DNA of 64,000 nt from Hyposmocoma kahamanoa (GCF_003589595.1 NW_020653750.1:3986828-4050827), one strand, 5' to 3'. Positions 10,128 through 21,900 are shown, counted from the stretch's first letter. Numbers and translations: made by a program. Notes: generated by a model not told the origin, from the letters alone.

Positions 10128-10354
10128 GAATAATAAATAAATAAATAAATAACGCACACACTCAACATAGCCCCGCACTAGGGAAACCCTGTGTCGCGGG
10201 TGCCATGGACACACACATAGACAACCACAAATTACACCCAAACTCACGAGAGAAATAACTGTAAGCCATACAAACATTTCTCCCGGCCCGGGAATCGAAC
10301 CTGGGACCTCTGCGTGCCAGTCCGGCATGGTAACCGTTCGGCCACTGAGGCAGT
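10128..10354 (-). repeat. tRNA-derived SINE-1, copy 1
   Basis: On the minus strand it has a Pol III A box (TGGCCGAACGG) and a B box (GGTTCGATTCC) about 40 bases later, followed by a tRNA-unrelated body with CTCGTGAGTTTGGGTGTAAT and GGGGCTATGTT, and a (TTTA)n tail at the low-coordinate end. A second copy is at 57800-58012. The head keeps tRNA boxes but does not fold as a whole tRNA, so this is not a tRNA gene. Confidence 0.85.
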
Positions 10355-12429
10355 TAAGTTGAGGACTTGTAGAGGGATTTTGAAGTTAGAAGTATTTGAA
10401 TGGAGTTATTAGTTTTCTTTAAAACGCTTTAGGTTGTATATCGTATATTTCGAAAGCTCTTATAGCACTTTGAGGTGATGTAGAGGGTTTGAGTCTCCTA
10501 AAGTAACCAAATACCACAAATGTAAGAGCGGTTAAATCGGTAGAACGGTGTTAGTAAACTCTGAAGGCTATTGTAACAGAGACGCCATTACAATTTTTAA
10601 TAAAACCAGTTTTTTTAGGTTATTTATATATTTTTTTATAAATTAAATATGCATAAAAAACGAATCCACTTCATTCTTTCTCACCCATGACCTTAAAGAA
10701 ACTTCCAACAAAGCTAAAATATCTCATTTAAACTAAATTCAAACTTCACGCACTGTAATTAAATGTAGGGGAAAGGTGTATGAGATGATCCTTGGAGTTA
10801 AAAGGTGATCCTTTTCAATTGTAGCAAAACTAGTAACGTCATCTAGATATTTTCTTCATTAAAATGTAGGCCTCAATGTAGGTCTCATCAGTCAATTCGT
10901 AATAGCGATGTGAGTGACGAGTTCATTTTTGTGGAAAAGAACAAAAATTGTGTGAGTTTGATCTAAGGTAAAGTTGCTTAAAAGGTTAGGCAACTTCCAT
11001 TCTAAGCAATCAATTGCTAAGATTTGTGTGTTGGTGGCTTTGTATAATGCTCTATTTACTTTTTTATTGGCGTGGTAACAGTAGACAGCATACATGTTAT
11101 TTTGCCGAACAAAAAATAAAAATAAATTGTGGCAAGATGATTATGGTTTTGGTGTACGAGATGATCCGTGGAGATCATCTTGTACTGTATAGATTGTTAA
11201 CGGACTATTTTTAATGTGTATGTTTTTCTGAGTACTAAAACCTCTTAATTAAATAGATTGCAATACGAATAAAATAGTAGAAGACTGGATTTCGTTTACA
11301 TGATCGATCTCGATTAATAACAAATATAAATGCTTTTTCTTGTTTTAGACCAGGCCGCGTAATTGTAAAAGAAAAAGCGTACGTGGTGGGTGGTCGGAAG
11401 ACTATGATCTAAAGAACTAGAGGCGTAAAAAGTAGGACGCCATATAGATCAGCAAGTAAATAGTTAGAAGTAGGTACGCGTTATGTCATTAAAAATACGA
11501 GCTAAAGGTAAAAATAAAGGGTCTGTCAGTGCAATGAAATAGTTAGGTGAAAAAAAAACTGTTTTCATCAGATGTGTTAAACAGGAAATCGAGCTCGTAA
11601 AAAGTACATTAAAGATATGGAGACGAGGATGGATAGCAACTTGCCATAAAAAACAATATCGCCCACCTTTAAGTACCTGCGATATACATTAATTAGGATT
11701 ATTTGTTCTCGAAGTTCCGTAACTGTTGTTTCATATACCTAGATTACATATCTAGTATACTACTTTATACTAGTATAGTATAGTACTAGGACTTTGTAAA
11801 GTCTAAAAAGTTGTTGTTTTAATTTGTTTCTACCAAAACCTAGAAATTTTCCTAAATAGAGGCAAGGTGATTCCCTGGATCATCTTGCCCATAGCCTTAG
11901 GATCATCTTGGACACCCCGGTGTCCAAAACGATCCTTTAGTAGGGTTTTAAAAATATTGAAATATAATAATGAAAGATCACAAAAACAACGCTTTTACAT
12001 CTGCTTTAAGCCGAATATCTTTAATCTGCCACCATTCTCCCTTAACGGCATCATCTGGTACACCTTACCCATACTTTTTACAGAAAAGACTGCACATGTA
12101 GAAGGCGCGTAAAAATTTTAGCTAAAATATATGTATATATTTACAATAAACTGGTACTCGCACTTTTATTTTGTATGTATTAAAAGGAAAACTTATTTTA
12201 TCAAACTGTTGTAATTTTTTATTTGCAATCGTATCCTCCATCACTTTCCAGTCAGCAAAGTCACGGTCTTTATAAACAATAAATAAATAAAATGTGTTTT
12301 GTTTATTTCCCCATAATATCACTGTTGTATATCTAGTACAGCGCCGTAAACTCTAATTGAGAGATACAGTCGCGTCTAAATACGATGCGAGCGCTATAGT
12401 CGCGCTACAAGAACTTATTTTAGATACTT

Positions 12430-12512
12430 GGGCGCACATTAGCGCTCGTATAGCTCCTTTGTATTACTTAGGCACACATTAACCGCTTGTGTAGCACCTT
12501 TGTATTACTTAG
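12430..12512. repeat. Two tandem copies of a 42-bp unit
   Basis: Two adjacent units share CACATTA, then CTTTGTATTACTTA at the end. They lie close to the right terminus of the 2,866-bp transposon and may be subterminal repeats. Confidence 0.6.
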
Positions 12513-12746
12513 AACCGCGCGCATCTTCTTTCTCTCTCCTTTGTATCTTCGTACTAACACACATTTAAGGCCATTGCAGAACCCAAAGCGTATAAATTGG
12601 TGCCCATTTTGGGGGTACAGCGGTGCTATAGCCGCGTATACATCTACTGTAGAACTTGTTAATGCAGCCTAAGCCGTTATTAAGAACTTCTAACCCGCTA
12701 TTGGACGGCTTGTTATTAGAGCTTGTGTGCTAGTTGGGAATAGAAG

Positions 12747-13420
12747 CCCTGGTTATAAACGAGTAGGGGATACCGTCCGCACCCGGTGCAGAATGTCTTA
12801 AGCGGTCCAATGCACAACTTAGTTCTTCAAAAGAAAAGGGGTCATTCATACCGTCAGAAGTTGGCAAAGAGGGATTAATAGCGGTAGATGGTTCTGAAAG
12901 AACAAAAGGTCGAGGGCGCCAATTTTGTAATGAAATGTGTTGGATCTTTAGACGACATGTTATTATAGTCAGTTTGAGGATAGGATTTTACCCTGTTCCA
13001 GACTATGGTCGGGTGGATGCGGGGCTCCAAAAATTGGTGTGAGGCTAGGCGGAGAGTCTCCTACAGAAATTACGATAGGCAAATGGTCGCTTCCAAAAGA
13101 GTTAAAAAGAACAAGCCAGGAGATAGAAGGAACTAAATTTGGAGAGGCTAAGGTTAAGTCAGGGGCGCTGGCGTTTTGAAGGGGGGAAGTTCTACGTGTA
13201 GGAGTGCCGTCATTAATTATACACAAATTTGTGCTGTCCAGAAGGTCAAGGAAAGAAGGATAGAGAGTCGGAACTGTGAGATCCCCACAGTGTATGACGA
13301 ATATTAAAATTTCCTAAAACAATAAGGGGGCGTGGAGGGTTGAGAGGATCAAGGATAGTTCTGTGATGAGGTCAAGCTAGGATGGGGTATGTAAACAGAG
13401 ACAAATTATTTGTTTTGCGC
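12747..13420 (-). pseudogene. Endonuclease and RT N-terminus remnant of the I-type LINE
   Basis: Visible motifs are LIVLGNFNIRHTLWG (near 13330-13285; GDFN changed to GNFN), GTPTRRTSPLQNASAPDLTL and FGSDHLPIVISVG of the endonuclease, and FSFEELSCALDRLRHSAPGA of the RT start (near 12840-12780). Frames differ between pieces. Confidence 0.7.
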
Positions 13421-14091
13421 TCTAATAGCTACAGCATGGAGACCTGTGGAGTGCGTAGGAATGGGAAGTTGTGAGCATGTGGTGTTCCTTTTCACTATTA
13501 GGACGCATCCAGCCCACCCATCATCCCTGTCATCCCGAGGGCACGCATAGCCAGGAACTCTGAAGAGGTCTCCTGGTTTTAGTCAAGTTTCCGAAATGCC
13601 AACAATTACAGGTAGATACTTTTTGATGAGAAAAGTAAGCTCGTGTTTTATTTAAATATTACGGGCGTTCCACTGCAGAATTGACGCCATTGTTGGTAAG
13701 AACAGATTGTAATAATTTTGAGATCATAGTTTGTAAAATTTCATGGCCATTGTACGGTAAGATGTCACTGAATTTGGAAAGAACATTTATTAGTAAATTA
13801 GTTATATTATCGGACAGGTTGTCATTTGGATTAATAGAATGAGGGATATGATTCTTTGAAGAGTCCTGGAGAGAACACCATAAGGTTGTGTAGATTTTGA
13901 GGTAGACGTAATAATGTTAAGTGGCTTTGTTCGTATTTGTGGTGACTTTTCCTAAAGGTTGTCTTGCAATAGGATATGGTAGGTAGTCTGGGACTGTATG
14001 CGGGCAGGGGTAGCAGGAGGGGACCTAACTGTTTGGGGGAGTGGAGAGAAGAGGGGGTCAAGGGGCGTTGGGTTGGAGATGTCGTGTCAAC

Positions 14092-15070
14092 CTATGATTT
14101 TCGGACAGAGCTGAACCGTCTGGAAGCTTCTATGTACCCGATGTTTTCTTCAGCCATCACTTTTTTTATTAACTTTTGGCGTGAGTGCTCAGGGCACCTT
14201 GTGTCAATGGTTTTATGGGAGCCAGAACAGAAAAGGCAAGATACTGCTGCATCTCGTATGGTGCAGGAGGGGCTATCATGGTTCTGAGCGCATCGGGAGC
14301 AGCGAGGATGTGGACGGCATCGCTCAAGGAAATATCCAAAACGGCAGCATTTGTGGCATTGGATTATGGGGAGAGCATATACGAGAGACATGTTAAAACA
14401 GAATACTTTCTCTGGAAGGTTCTAACCCAAAAATGTATTAACTTTATTGTAAATAACATTAATGTATTAATGTTATTAAATTGTGGTTAATAAACATGTA
14501 TTAACCACAGTGGCAGACGGTTCCCAAGTAGTTTGCCCCTCAACTATTCGTTTTTTATTCAGCCTTTATAACTTTAACGTCTGGAGGACATTTGATGGAG
14601 TGGAACAACTCCTCAAGAGTCCACTCCATGGTGATTTGGCGGACTACACCATTGCGAGGGAGGTGAAAGCGGGGAATCACAGCGGAGAGTTTTTGTGAAC
14701 TGAGGAATGGGCTCGCAATAAACTTGTTAGCATCCAAGGGTGCATGGAAATAAACTGCTACCTTGTCCCTGCCAATGCTTTTTATTTCTAAAATTTCCGA
14801 TACTTTGCCGTTGTAGATAGTTTGGACTATTTTCAATGCTCGAATTGAGCTAGTGGTAGCGAAGGAGTCGCTCACTGTGCGAGTAACGTGGACAAGAAAG
14901 GGTCCGGAATCATTGTTTGTATATTTCAAATCAAAGTTACTTGCGTAACCCTCTAGGGTATACGTATGTTGTACCGATACAGACGGCGGGAGCCTTATCT
15001 TCTTAGCGGCGCTGTCAACGTCCGTGCAGGCAGAGCGTTTGCCCTTTTGGCCGCAGGTATTAATTTCCAT
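14092..15070 (-). pseudogene. ORF1 (Gag-like, CCHC zinc knuckles) of the I-type LINE, broken
   Basis: The N-terminal part (15070-14555) begins with a basic, probably nuclear-targeting stretch and contains TIYNGKVSEILEIKSIGRDK, typical of the RNA-recognition-like region of such Gags. The C-terminal part (14391-14092) has knuckles beginning CHKCCRFGYFLERC and CSRCAQNHDSPSC. About 110 bases of AT-rich palindromic sequence near 14400-14510 separate the halves and break the frame. Confidence 0.75.
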
Positions 15071-15382
15071 AGAACTAATAGACGGAGAGATGAACAGAGA
15101 ACGGGGCCCCTGTCATGGGGCTCCGCCTCATTCTCAGAATCGGTAAACATAAGGAACACGTTCAACTACGTGATTGGTCGTACATTACTTATTTATGCAA
15201 TATAAATCCGTTGGTATATTTTATTCTTATTATTGTTGACATTAAATTCACAATGATAAGTAATTGTGTTTGTTAAATTATTATAATGCGTCGAAGAACT
15301 AAAATTAAAGAATTTCAATAATCACGCAATCACACAAAATTATAAGTATTGTACTGTATTTTATGACAAAATATGTATAACA

Positions 15383-15452
15383 AACAATTATAACAAAATA
15401 GTGGAGTAATTTCACTTAAAAAGTAATTGAATATCAATTCAATAAAAATTTA
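15383..15452 (+). repeat. SINE-2 tail block lying before a full SINE-2
   Basis: Contains AATTATAACAAAATAGTGG and AGTAATTTCACTTAAAAAG, nearly identical to the tail at about 15582-15652 of the following SINE. It is either the end of an older copy or a tandem tail duplication. Confidence 0.7.
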
Positions 15453-15477
15453 AAATACAATATAAATATAATAATAT

Positions 15478-15655
15478 ACAGTGGCTTAGTTGGTATAGCA
15501 TCTGGCACGGAATGCTAGAAGACGTCGGTTCGAATACGGCCGGATTGAAGGATTTTTTGTGAGTGTTCGATCTTTGTATTGATAATTATAACAAAGTAGT
15601 GGAGTAATTTCACTTAAAAAGTAATTGAATATCAATTTAATAAAAAATTTAATAT
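15478..15655 (+). repeat. tRNA-derived SINE-2, fullest copy
   Basis: Head with A box GTGGCTTAGTTGG and B box GGTTCGAATACGG, then GGCCGGATTGAAGGATTTTT, GTGTTCGATCTTTG and the AGTAATTTCACTTAAAAAG tail. Further copies: 20493-20650 (minus), 20766-20885 (plus), 63778-63862 (plus, head truncated) and 8225-8315 (minus, tail only). Confidence 0.85.
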
Positions 15656-15847
15656 TAATATGTTACCAAAGACCACATAAATTTTCTTTCTTCCGTGATT
15701 GTTACTTTGTTACGACTTGATCGAATCCGCGGTCCGACGCATTTTTACAAACCCTGAGCTAGATTTCCATGCTTACACACGCCGCCACCGCTTCGGTGAC
15801 GGCATCTCAAGTCTAGCAACCCTGCTGCGGCGCTATGTCTATATATA

Positions 15848-16100
15848 GATTCGTTCTGGGCCTTTTGAAGGGAAAAGTGTCGTTTTTATTTTGACTTTCA
15901 ATTATTTTGTGAAATCCAGTTTAAAGTGGAATAGGATAGTGCTATTGTGCCTTAATCGAAGATTAAAACGCGAAATTATACGAGTCTCAAATTGCCTATC
16001 CTCTTTGTGGTGGTCATATTTGCAGAAATATAATTAAACGTTTATGTTTTCGGCTGAAGGACTTTGTTTCCATGGCCAGCAATAATTTAAAAAAAAATAG
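15848..16100 (+). repeat. Repeat B, uninterrupted copy
   Basis: Begins near ATTCGTTCTGGGCC, contains AGTGTCGTTTTTATTTTGAC, GGAATAGGATAGTGC, CTTAATCGAAGATTAAAACG and ends near TTCCATGGCCAGCAATAA. It serves as the reference for the two interrupted copies around 39555-43020 and 43460-44710. It lacks coding capacity and I do not recognise its class. Confidence 0.75.
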
Positions 16101-16527
16101 CTATGTCTATAAGTCCCTAGATGTTACAGCATTTTTAATTAAAACCTGTATAAAAAATATATTATTAACTTTCCTGAAGCTCTCTTCATTCTGTTAGAAA
16201 AAAAAGGTTTTTTTTTAAACTACGATTTTATTAACATGCATAAACCAAAATGATATTTTGTAATAATTTTACGAATAAAATTAATGTCAAGTTTATTTTT
16301 ACTTAGAAGTATGCTCAGATTGCATGGAACAAACAAAATGCAAAACGGTTTTGCAGAAGGTTCTTAAAACCATACAGGGACGCGAACTATATGTACACAT
16401 AATATGAAACAGCAAATGAGATCTTATTAGGCTTCAGAGAAAGATACAAGAACGCCGCATACAGAACATATCAGAATAATTTAGAGTGAGTGTTTAAAGT
16501 GCTTTATTAAGTGTGTTATAATGGTGC

Positions 16528-16732
16528 GGTGCGTACAGATGTAGCGAATGAGTCGTAAATGCGCCTGTTTGCGAAAGGCTCGCGAAATGCACACGTGCTT
16601 TATGTTATGGGATCTGGTCGCGTACCGTTCGCGCGACACATATGTTTGCTTGCCTGAAGAGGCGCATTTAACTGCACGCATGCAGCACACGTGAAGCGCA
16701 CATGAAGCGCATTCGCCAGATCTGTACGCACC
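16528..16732. repeat. MITE family D, copy 1
   Basis: Terminal inverted repeats GGTGCGTACAGAT...ATCTGTACGCACC with GCGAATG/CATTCGC continuing inward. A second copy lies at 25307-25476. The ends and TAA/TTA-like flanks suggest a PIF/Harbinger-type MITE, which is inference. Confidence 0.7.
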
Positions 16733-17033
16733 CTTAGACAACATTAAAGTTGCCATTGTATTCGCGAATCTACTGTATGAAAAAAGATAAGAATGAAGAA
16801 GAAATTTAAAATCACAAATCAACTTTATACCTCTCTTTGTTTAGTGTTAGGTGTAGAAATACGCATAGAATACAATCATCATAATCAAATCAAAAAATAG
16901 CCTTTTTATTGGAATTAATATATACATTTTTAAAACGATAAAATATTATGCCTTATTTTCATCTACTTTGGTAACAAGGTTTTGTACTTATTAAAAAAAT
17001 ACATTAATCATTAACAATAACATATCATATTAA

Positions 17034-18293
17034 GGACCGTATTAATAAATCCAACTCATATGCAGGGTCTATGCTAAGATCTTACTTAAGTCAACAGTCA
17101 ATAGTAAAAAGAATTCACTAGAGTTAAATTACGACTACTCATTAATTACGCATAATTTGAGATGTCAAAATATTTCCGCTTATTAATAAACGTCAGAGCA
17201 GTTACACACGGCGATTGCATTGCTACACTTGTGATTTATAAGCGCAATGTCGCGTTTGTATCGATGCAGTAGCGCGATTGCATCGATGCAATCGCCTAAG
17301 TGTAGCGATGCAATCGTGCGTTTCACGAACGCACGTTTGCATCGCTGCTAAATGTCGCCATGTCTAACCATTCTTACTTAGCACTTAAATTACGACTCGA
17401 GATCGTTAATAAATCCTAAGTATATTGGCACTTTGACTTCGGCTAAGCAAGAATCGCGACCTAAGCAAGATTTTCTTATTTATAAAACGATATTTACCTA
17501 AGTCAAAGCAAAAAATTACTATTATTAAGTAGTGAACTCAAAGTTTAATTTAATTCCTTGCTTAAACTTGGGCAAAGTTCGTATTGTAAATACGAAAACC
17601 TTGCTTAGCTCGCCATTTTTGCTTAGTTGAAACCAAAGTGCGTTTTATAAATCTCAGTATAAGGGCGCCTTCAAATTATAGGCTTGTAGAAGCGCTGCAG
17701 TGGCGCTTCTATGGCGCTGCAGCCGCGCCACCACTAATTTTCATACAATATTTAAAAGCGCAGCTGCAGCGCCACAGTCGCTCCACGCGCGCGCCACTTT
17801 TGCAGGCTAGATATTCTGCCGCAGCCATTAGTCAAAAACTCTTGTGGTAAACTTGTGACAAAAAGTCAAAACCAAAAATTCTTTTTGTTTAAAGCAATGA
17901 AATAAAAAAAAATATTTACTTTCTCTTACGATAACTTCATACCTCATCCACATATGATAAAATAAAAATAGTGACAGATCGGCCTTTTTTTTACTGATCA
18001 CGGCAGTAAACATATAAATTTTCTTGAAAAAATGTCACAAACGCCCTTTCAACTAAATGCTATTAAAACTAAAACTAAATTTGTAGAAAATTACTAATTT
18101 TCACCGCTGCAGCGCTTCAACAAGCGTTTCATTAAACTCGCCATTAGTCACTGTAGATGGTACCTATCACCCAAATTGCCGATGATTATTACTTGATTAA
18201 ATAACGAGAGCATGAAAGGTATCTCTAAATCCGAGAGACATCTTAGCCGATACGTATTTAAAATCTGATGAGAGCTATTTATTAAAACGGGCC
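17034..18293. mobile_element. Candidate TIR element with nested palindromes
   Basis: Left end GGACCGTATTAATAAAT and right end, read inward on the minus strand, GGCCCGTTTTAATAAAT; both are flanked outside by TAA, a 3-bp duplication as in PIF/Harbinger-type elements. The interior carries an inverted pair around 17205-17350 (GCGATTGCATTGCTACACTT against AAGTGTAGCGATGCAATCG) and GC-rich hairpins such as GAAGCGC...GCGCTTC near 17690-17710. No ORF of note. Confidence 0.55.
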
Positions 18294-18299
18294 TAAGGT

Positions 18300-18927
18300 G
18301 TTTTACAAATTACAAGACTAAATGTAGGATTAAATTATACTTACAATTAAAAATGTATACAATTGGAATGATTGCATAAAAATATACGTAAATAATGGTT
18401 TGCTACCTATAACCCTGTACAAAAAATATCTTTACATTTCATTCAAACAAAATATGGATAAACGAATTGCTGTGTGAAAATATTCAATTAATTTCAGATT
18501 ACACTAAATTGTTTTACACCTTGTAGTCTTAGCGGTAAGGGCGTGGCAATATCATTACAGGATTTAAAAAAATTAACTTTCTGGAGATCAATTTACCACT
18601 CGTTTAACACCAATTTAACGGATAAGAGTGTCATAAAATGTTCTAATAATACTAATATTTGCAAGAGAGTCCATTACACTGAACAACTATAGCGAGGTTT
18701 GTAATTAATATTTTTTATTTTATGCAAAACTTTGTCATCGCTGCGATGCAAAATATATGGAAAGTCGGTTCGGAAAATAATACAATATTGCAACATCACC
18801 AATCAAAACGACTAACCAACGTTTTATTAAAACAATTATTTTACTGTACAATGCATGGTAATGCCACGGCCTGACCACAAATATAGCGATATCCAGTTAT
18901 TCCTAAATCACACTACACCATCATCAA
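18300..18927. other. 3' flank and probable 3' UTR of WDR81
   Basis: AT-rich, no ORF. The best poly(A) signal for WDR81 is here at 18823-18828; beyond it nothing is recognisable. Confidence 0.5.
18823..18828 (-). terminator. Probable poly(A) signal (AATAAA) of WDR81
   Basis: TTTATT on the plus strand reads AATAAA on the minus strand, about 100 bases after the WDR81 stop codon, a normal distance for a short 3' UTR. Confidence 0.6.
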
Positions 18928-21900
18928 TCAGCAAAGTAAACTTATCGTGCCATTATCGCTGCCCAACAACAAGAGCCTATTCAAAGGCAATACAGCCATA
19001 CATGTTAGAACACCTTTGAAGGTATCTGACCGTAGCTTAGTGCTGGAGAACGAAGCTTCTTGATCGAGAGCGGTGTGGACCCCGATGCGGTTGTTCGTCG
19101 TACCCGATATGAGCTCATTGTAGTAGACGGAAAGACAGTGCACGGGCTCAGTGCTACCCCTGTACGTAAATAAAAAATAAATAATAAGTTCAGGGGCAAT
19201 ACCAATGGAAAATACGGAAATATTACGCAATTTCGTTCAACACCAGAAAAAAATGAACAATTTTACGCCCTGGTATGAAGCTGGCAATATTATGTTACAA
19301 GTATCATGTGCGAGGACCTCGATTCAGAATTCTTTGATATCTTAACCGAATCGTTCGATTGGATATCGTTCTCGAATCGAAGGGCGCTTTCCAAGCTATT
19401 CAGAACATTCGAGTTACAACGTTCGATTCAGATTCGGATACGATATCGTTATCCAACAACGTTTATGGAATTAGTCGGCGAATACAGATTATAAGAAAAA
19501 TGAAAATCCTTTTGCACATGTTTAAGACTTTAAATATACTAATTTTAAATATACTAATTATTAATTTTATATGCTAAATTTAAATATACTAATTAATTTT
19601 ATATGTACAATCTTGCATTAAAATTAATAAAATTGAACAAAATCCAGACTTTATTTAAAATAATAAGAGATTTCTATATTACATTCTTGCTTTGTAAACA
19701 ATAGGAAGTTAGGTAACTTTCATTCGATAACTGTGTTCTGAATAACGTTTGTAGCCTTTGCCGGTCGAAAAACTGAGTAATCGTACGATTATTAGTATAT
19801 TATACGGTTTAGAATACGACAATTCCGAAGTTCGATTCGGTTATTGTGAATAAAAATGAAACGAAATCGTATAATATCTAATCGAATCGTTCGACAACAG
19901 AGTTATCGTAAGGTTCTGAATCGACCTGCAGTTCCGAATCCAAGAAATGACGGTCCGAAATGCACAGGAATCATTTTATCTCTAGATGTACAAGGGATGT
20001 TCGTATTTCTCGTATTCGAATGGGACTCAGTGCACAAGCGATATCCGAAGTGGGTCCGAGTTTTCTAGATTTGCATAATTTCGGATTCGAAATGAAAAGG
20101 AATCAGATGCAGGGCACAAGCGCGCTTACCCTTCAAAACCGGAACGCAGTAATGCTCATATTATTACTTGGCGGCATGAACAGGTAAGGTGGCAGTAATT
20201 CCCTGAACAAAGTCTTTAACAAGGAGCTCTACTGCTACTAAATTATATATCTACTTGCTACTAATACTTTGGAAATTACCATCAAATAGTAGGAAGCAAT
20301 ACAGATTGTAAGTATCGTCCAATTCAAATTGTTTTAGAGTCATAGTGATTAGACCGTGCCACTTCGACAGACGATTGTTTGTTACTTAACCATGTCGAAT
20401 AGGCTGGACGTGTTACGTGAATTTTGGTAAATTTAGTTTTACTCCCAGAAAGGACACTTTTTAGCCCCGAACGAAATTGCGAAGAGCAGTTAATACATTT
20501 TAAAATTAAATTTTGATTGAATTGATATTAAATTTTTTTTTACGTGAAATTACTCCACTAGTTAGTTATAATTATTAATACAAAGATCGAACACTCAGAA
20601 AAAATCCTTCCATCCGGCCGGATTCGAACCGACGTCTTCTAGCATACCGTGACCGTGAAATACTTTCATAGATTTCTCATAGATGGCCATACAATTAAAA
20701 ATCGTTGAAAAACCAAATACAGAGATACGACAATAAGCACATAGAAAAATTCGTGAGGTCGGCTGGTTCGTTCCGTGGCGTAGTTGATATAGCATCTGCC
20801 ACGGTATGCCAGAAGACATCGGTTCGTATCCGGCCGGATCAAAGGATTTTTTTCTAAGTGTTCGATCCTTGTTTTAATAATTATATTTTAAATTATTTGC
20901 ACAAATACGTACTTGAGGTGCGCAATGAGTTCGCCGTCATCTGGTCGCCACAGCGCTGTTACTTGATCTAAACCTGAACTAAGTAGCCGATGGTCGTCCA
21001 CTGCGGCCAATCTGAGTACCTGAGAAAAATTCTCTATTACTGATCTCTTATTATTATTATTTTTTACTCTTTATTTATTTAGAGACTTTGATCGTTACTG
21101 AACATGTCAGCCCCATTAGAAAAACAACACCTCAAAAAAACACTTAATAAAAAATCCAGACAAATAAATCAAAATACTACCTAACCAAACATGTATACAA
21201 AATCTCCGCGGCGCTAGATGCTATAATATGATAAAACGCTGTATTTTTACTTGTCACGTAACTTTCGTGTTTTTTTAGCTACATTGGTCACATGGCCTTA
21301 CCTCTCCGTCGTGCGCGCGCCAGCAGGCGAGCGGCAGCGTGGTCCTCGCGTCGAGCACGCACACGTGCCCGCTGGCCAGCCCGCACGCCACCCACGCGCC
21401 ACTCGCGCACACGCACATGCAACGCACGAACGTCGTCGCGCTCATCGGCAACTACGAAACATTTTTTTTATAATATCAAGTGACGGGACGAACAAGTCGT
21501 GCAGTTGCAGTGTCACTCAGAGCTTTAAGTCGCAATACTGCGCCCGTCACCCAGAGACATCAGTTGACAAGTCCAATGAGCCTGTAATTTCACCAGCACC
21601 CTTACCCTTCAAAACCGGAACACAGTAATGCTGACACTGCTGTTTGGTGGCAGAAATAGGTAAGGTGGCAGTACTTCCCTGGACGAACTCTGTCACAAGG
21701 AGCTCTACTGCTACTAAAAGTACTACATGCAAACATGGTAGTAGTTGTTATTATTATTGATACAAAGACCGAACAGCCTCATATCTTTCAACATAAGTTT
21801 TGTTTACAGTGCCCCTCCCTATCAACCCCTCCCTATCAACCTTTTGGTTGTGCGGGAAGGGCGCTATGAGCCCGCACAGGGACCATCCAAGTCAGGTCCT

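Larger units (their letters stand above)
9873..12738. mobile_element. DNA transposon insertion with about 19-bp terminal inverted repeats and 8-bp target duplication
   Basis: The left end reads CCCAACAAGCACACAAGCT and the right end, read inward on the minus strand, reads CCCAACTAGCACACAAGCT (18 of 19 identical). The 8 bases outside are GGTGGAAA (9865-9872) and AATAGAAG (12739-12746); the four mismatches are all G/A transitions, as expected from decay. The element lies inside LINE RT coding sequence and its removal restores the frame. No transposase is recognisable; ORFs inside are short. It contains a SINE-1 copy (10128-10354), recurring GATGATCC motifs and a 42-bp tandem repeat near the right end (about 12430-12512). 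An 8-bp duplication fits hAT-, P- or Merlin-type transposition, not determined. Confidence 0.75.
8490..15130 (-). mobile_element. Decayed I-type LINE split by a DNA transposon
   Basis: Minus-strand pieces in the expected order: ORF1 (15070-14092), endonuclease (about 13420-12970), start of RT (about 12900-12747), then after the inserted element 9873-12738 the rest of RT (about 9864-9150) and an RNase H domain (8738-8499). The RT piece before the insertion ends ...GIPYSFIT and the piece after it starts STKIFFLN; taking out the insertion plus one 8-bp target copy puts the two in one frame. The length without insertion is about 3.8 kb, so internal deletions also occurred. ORF1 with zinc knuckles, endonuclease, RT and RNase H together indicate the I/Jockey group. 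Confidence 0.75.
19160..20912 (-). other. Last WDR81 intron, with TCGATTCG-rich sequence and SINE-2 copies
   Basis: The stretch about 19310-20110 is unusual: words like ATTCGATTC, CGATATCG and AATCGTTCGA recur in both orientations, giving many small hairpins. It is followed by a repeat A 3' fragment on the minus strand (20127-20245) and two SINE-2 copies facing each other (20493-20650 minus, 20766-20885 plus). Confidence 0.6.

Noticed and set aside
10285..10354. tRNA gene
   Set aside because: A and B boxes are present but no complete cloverleaf or acceptor stem; the same head and body recur at 57800, so it is a SINE.
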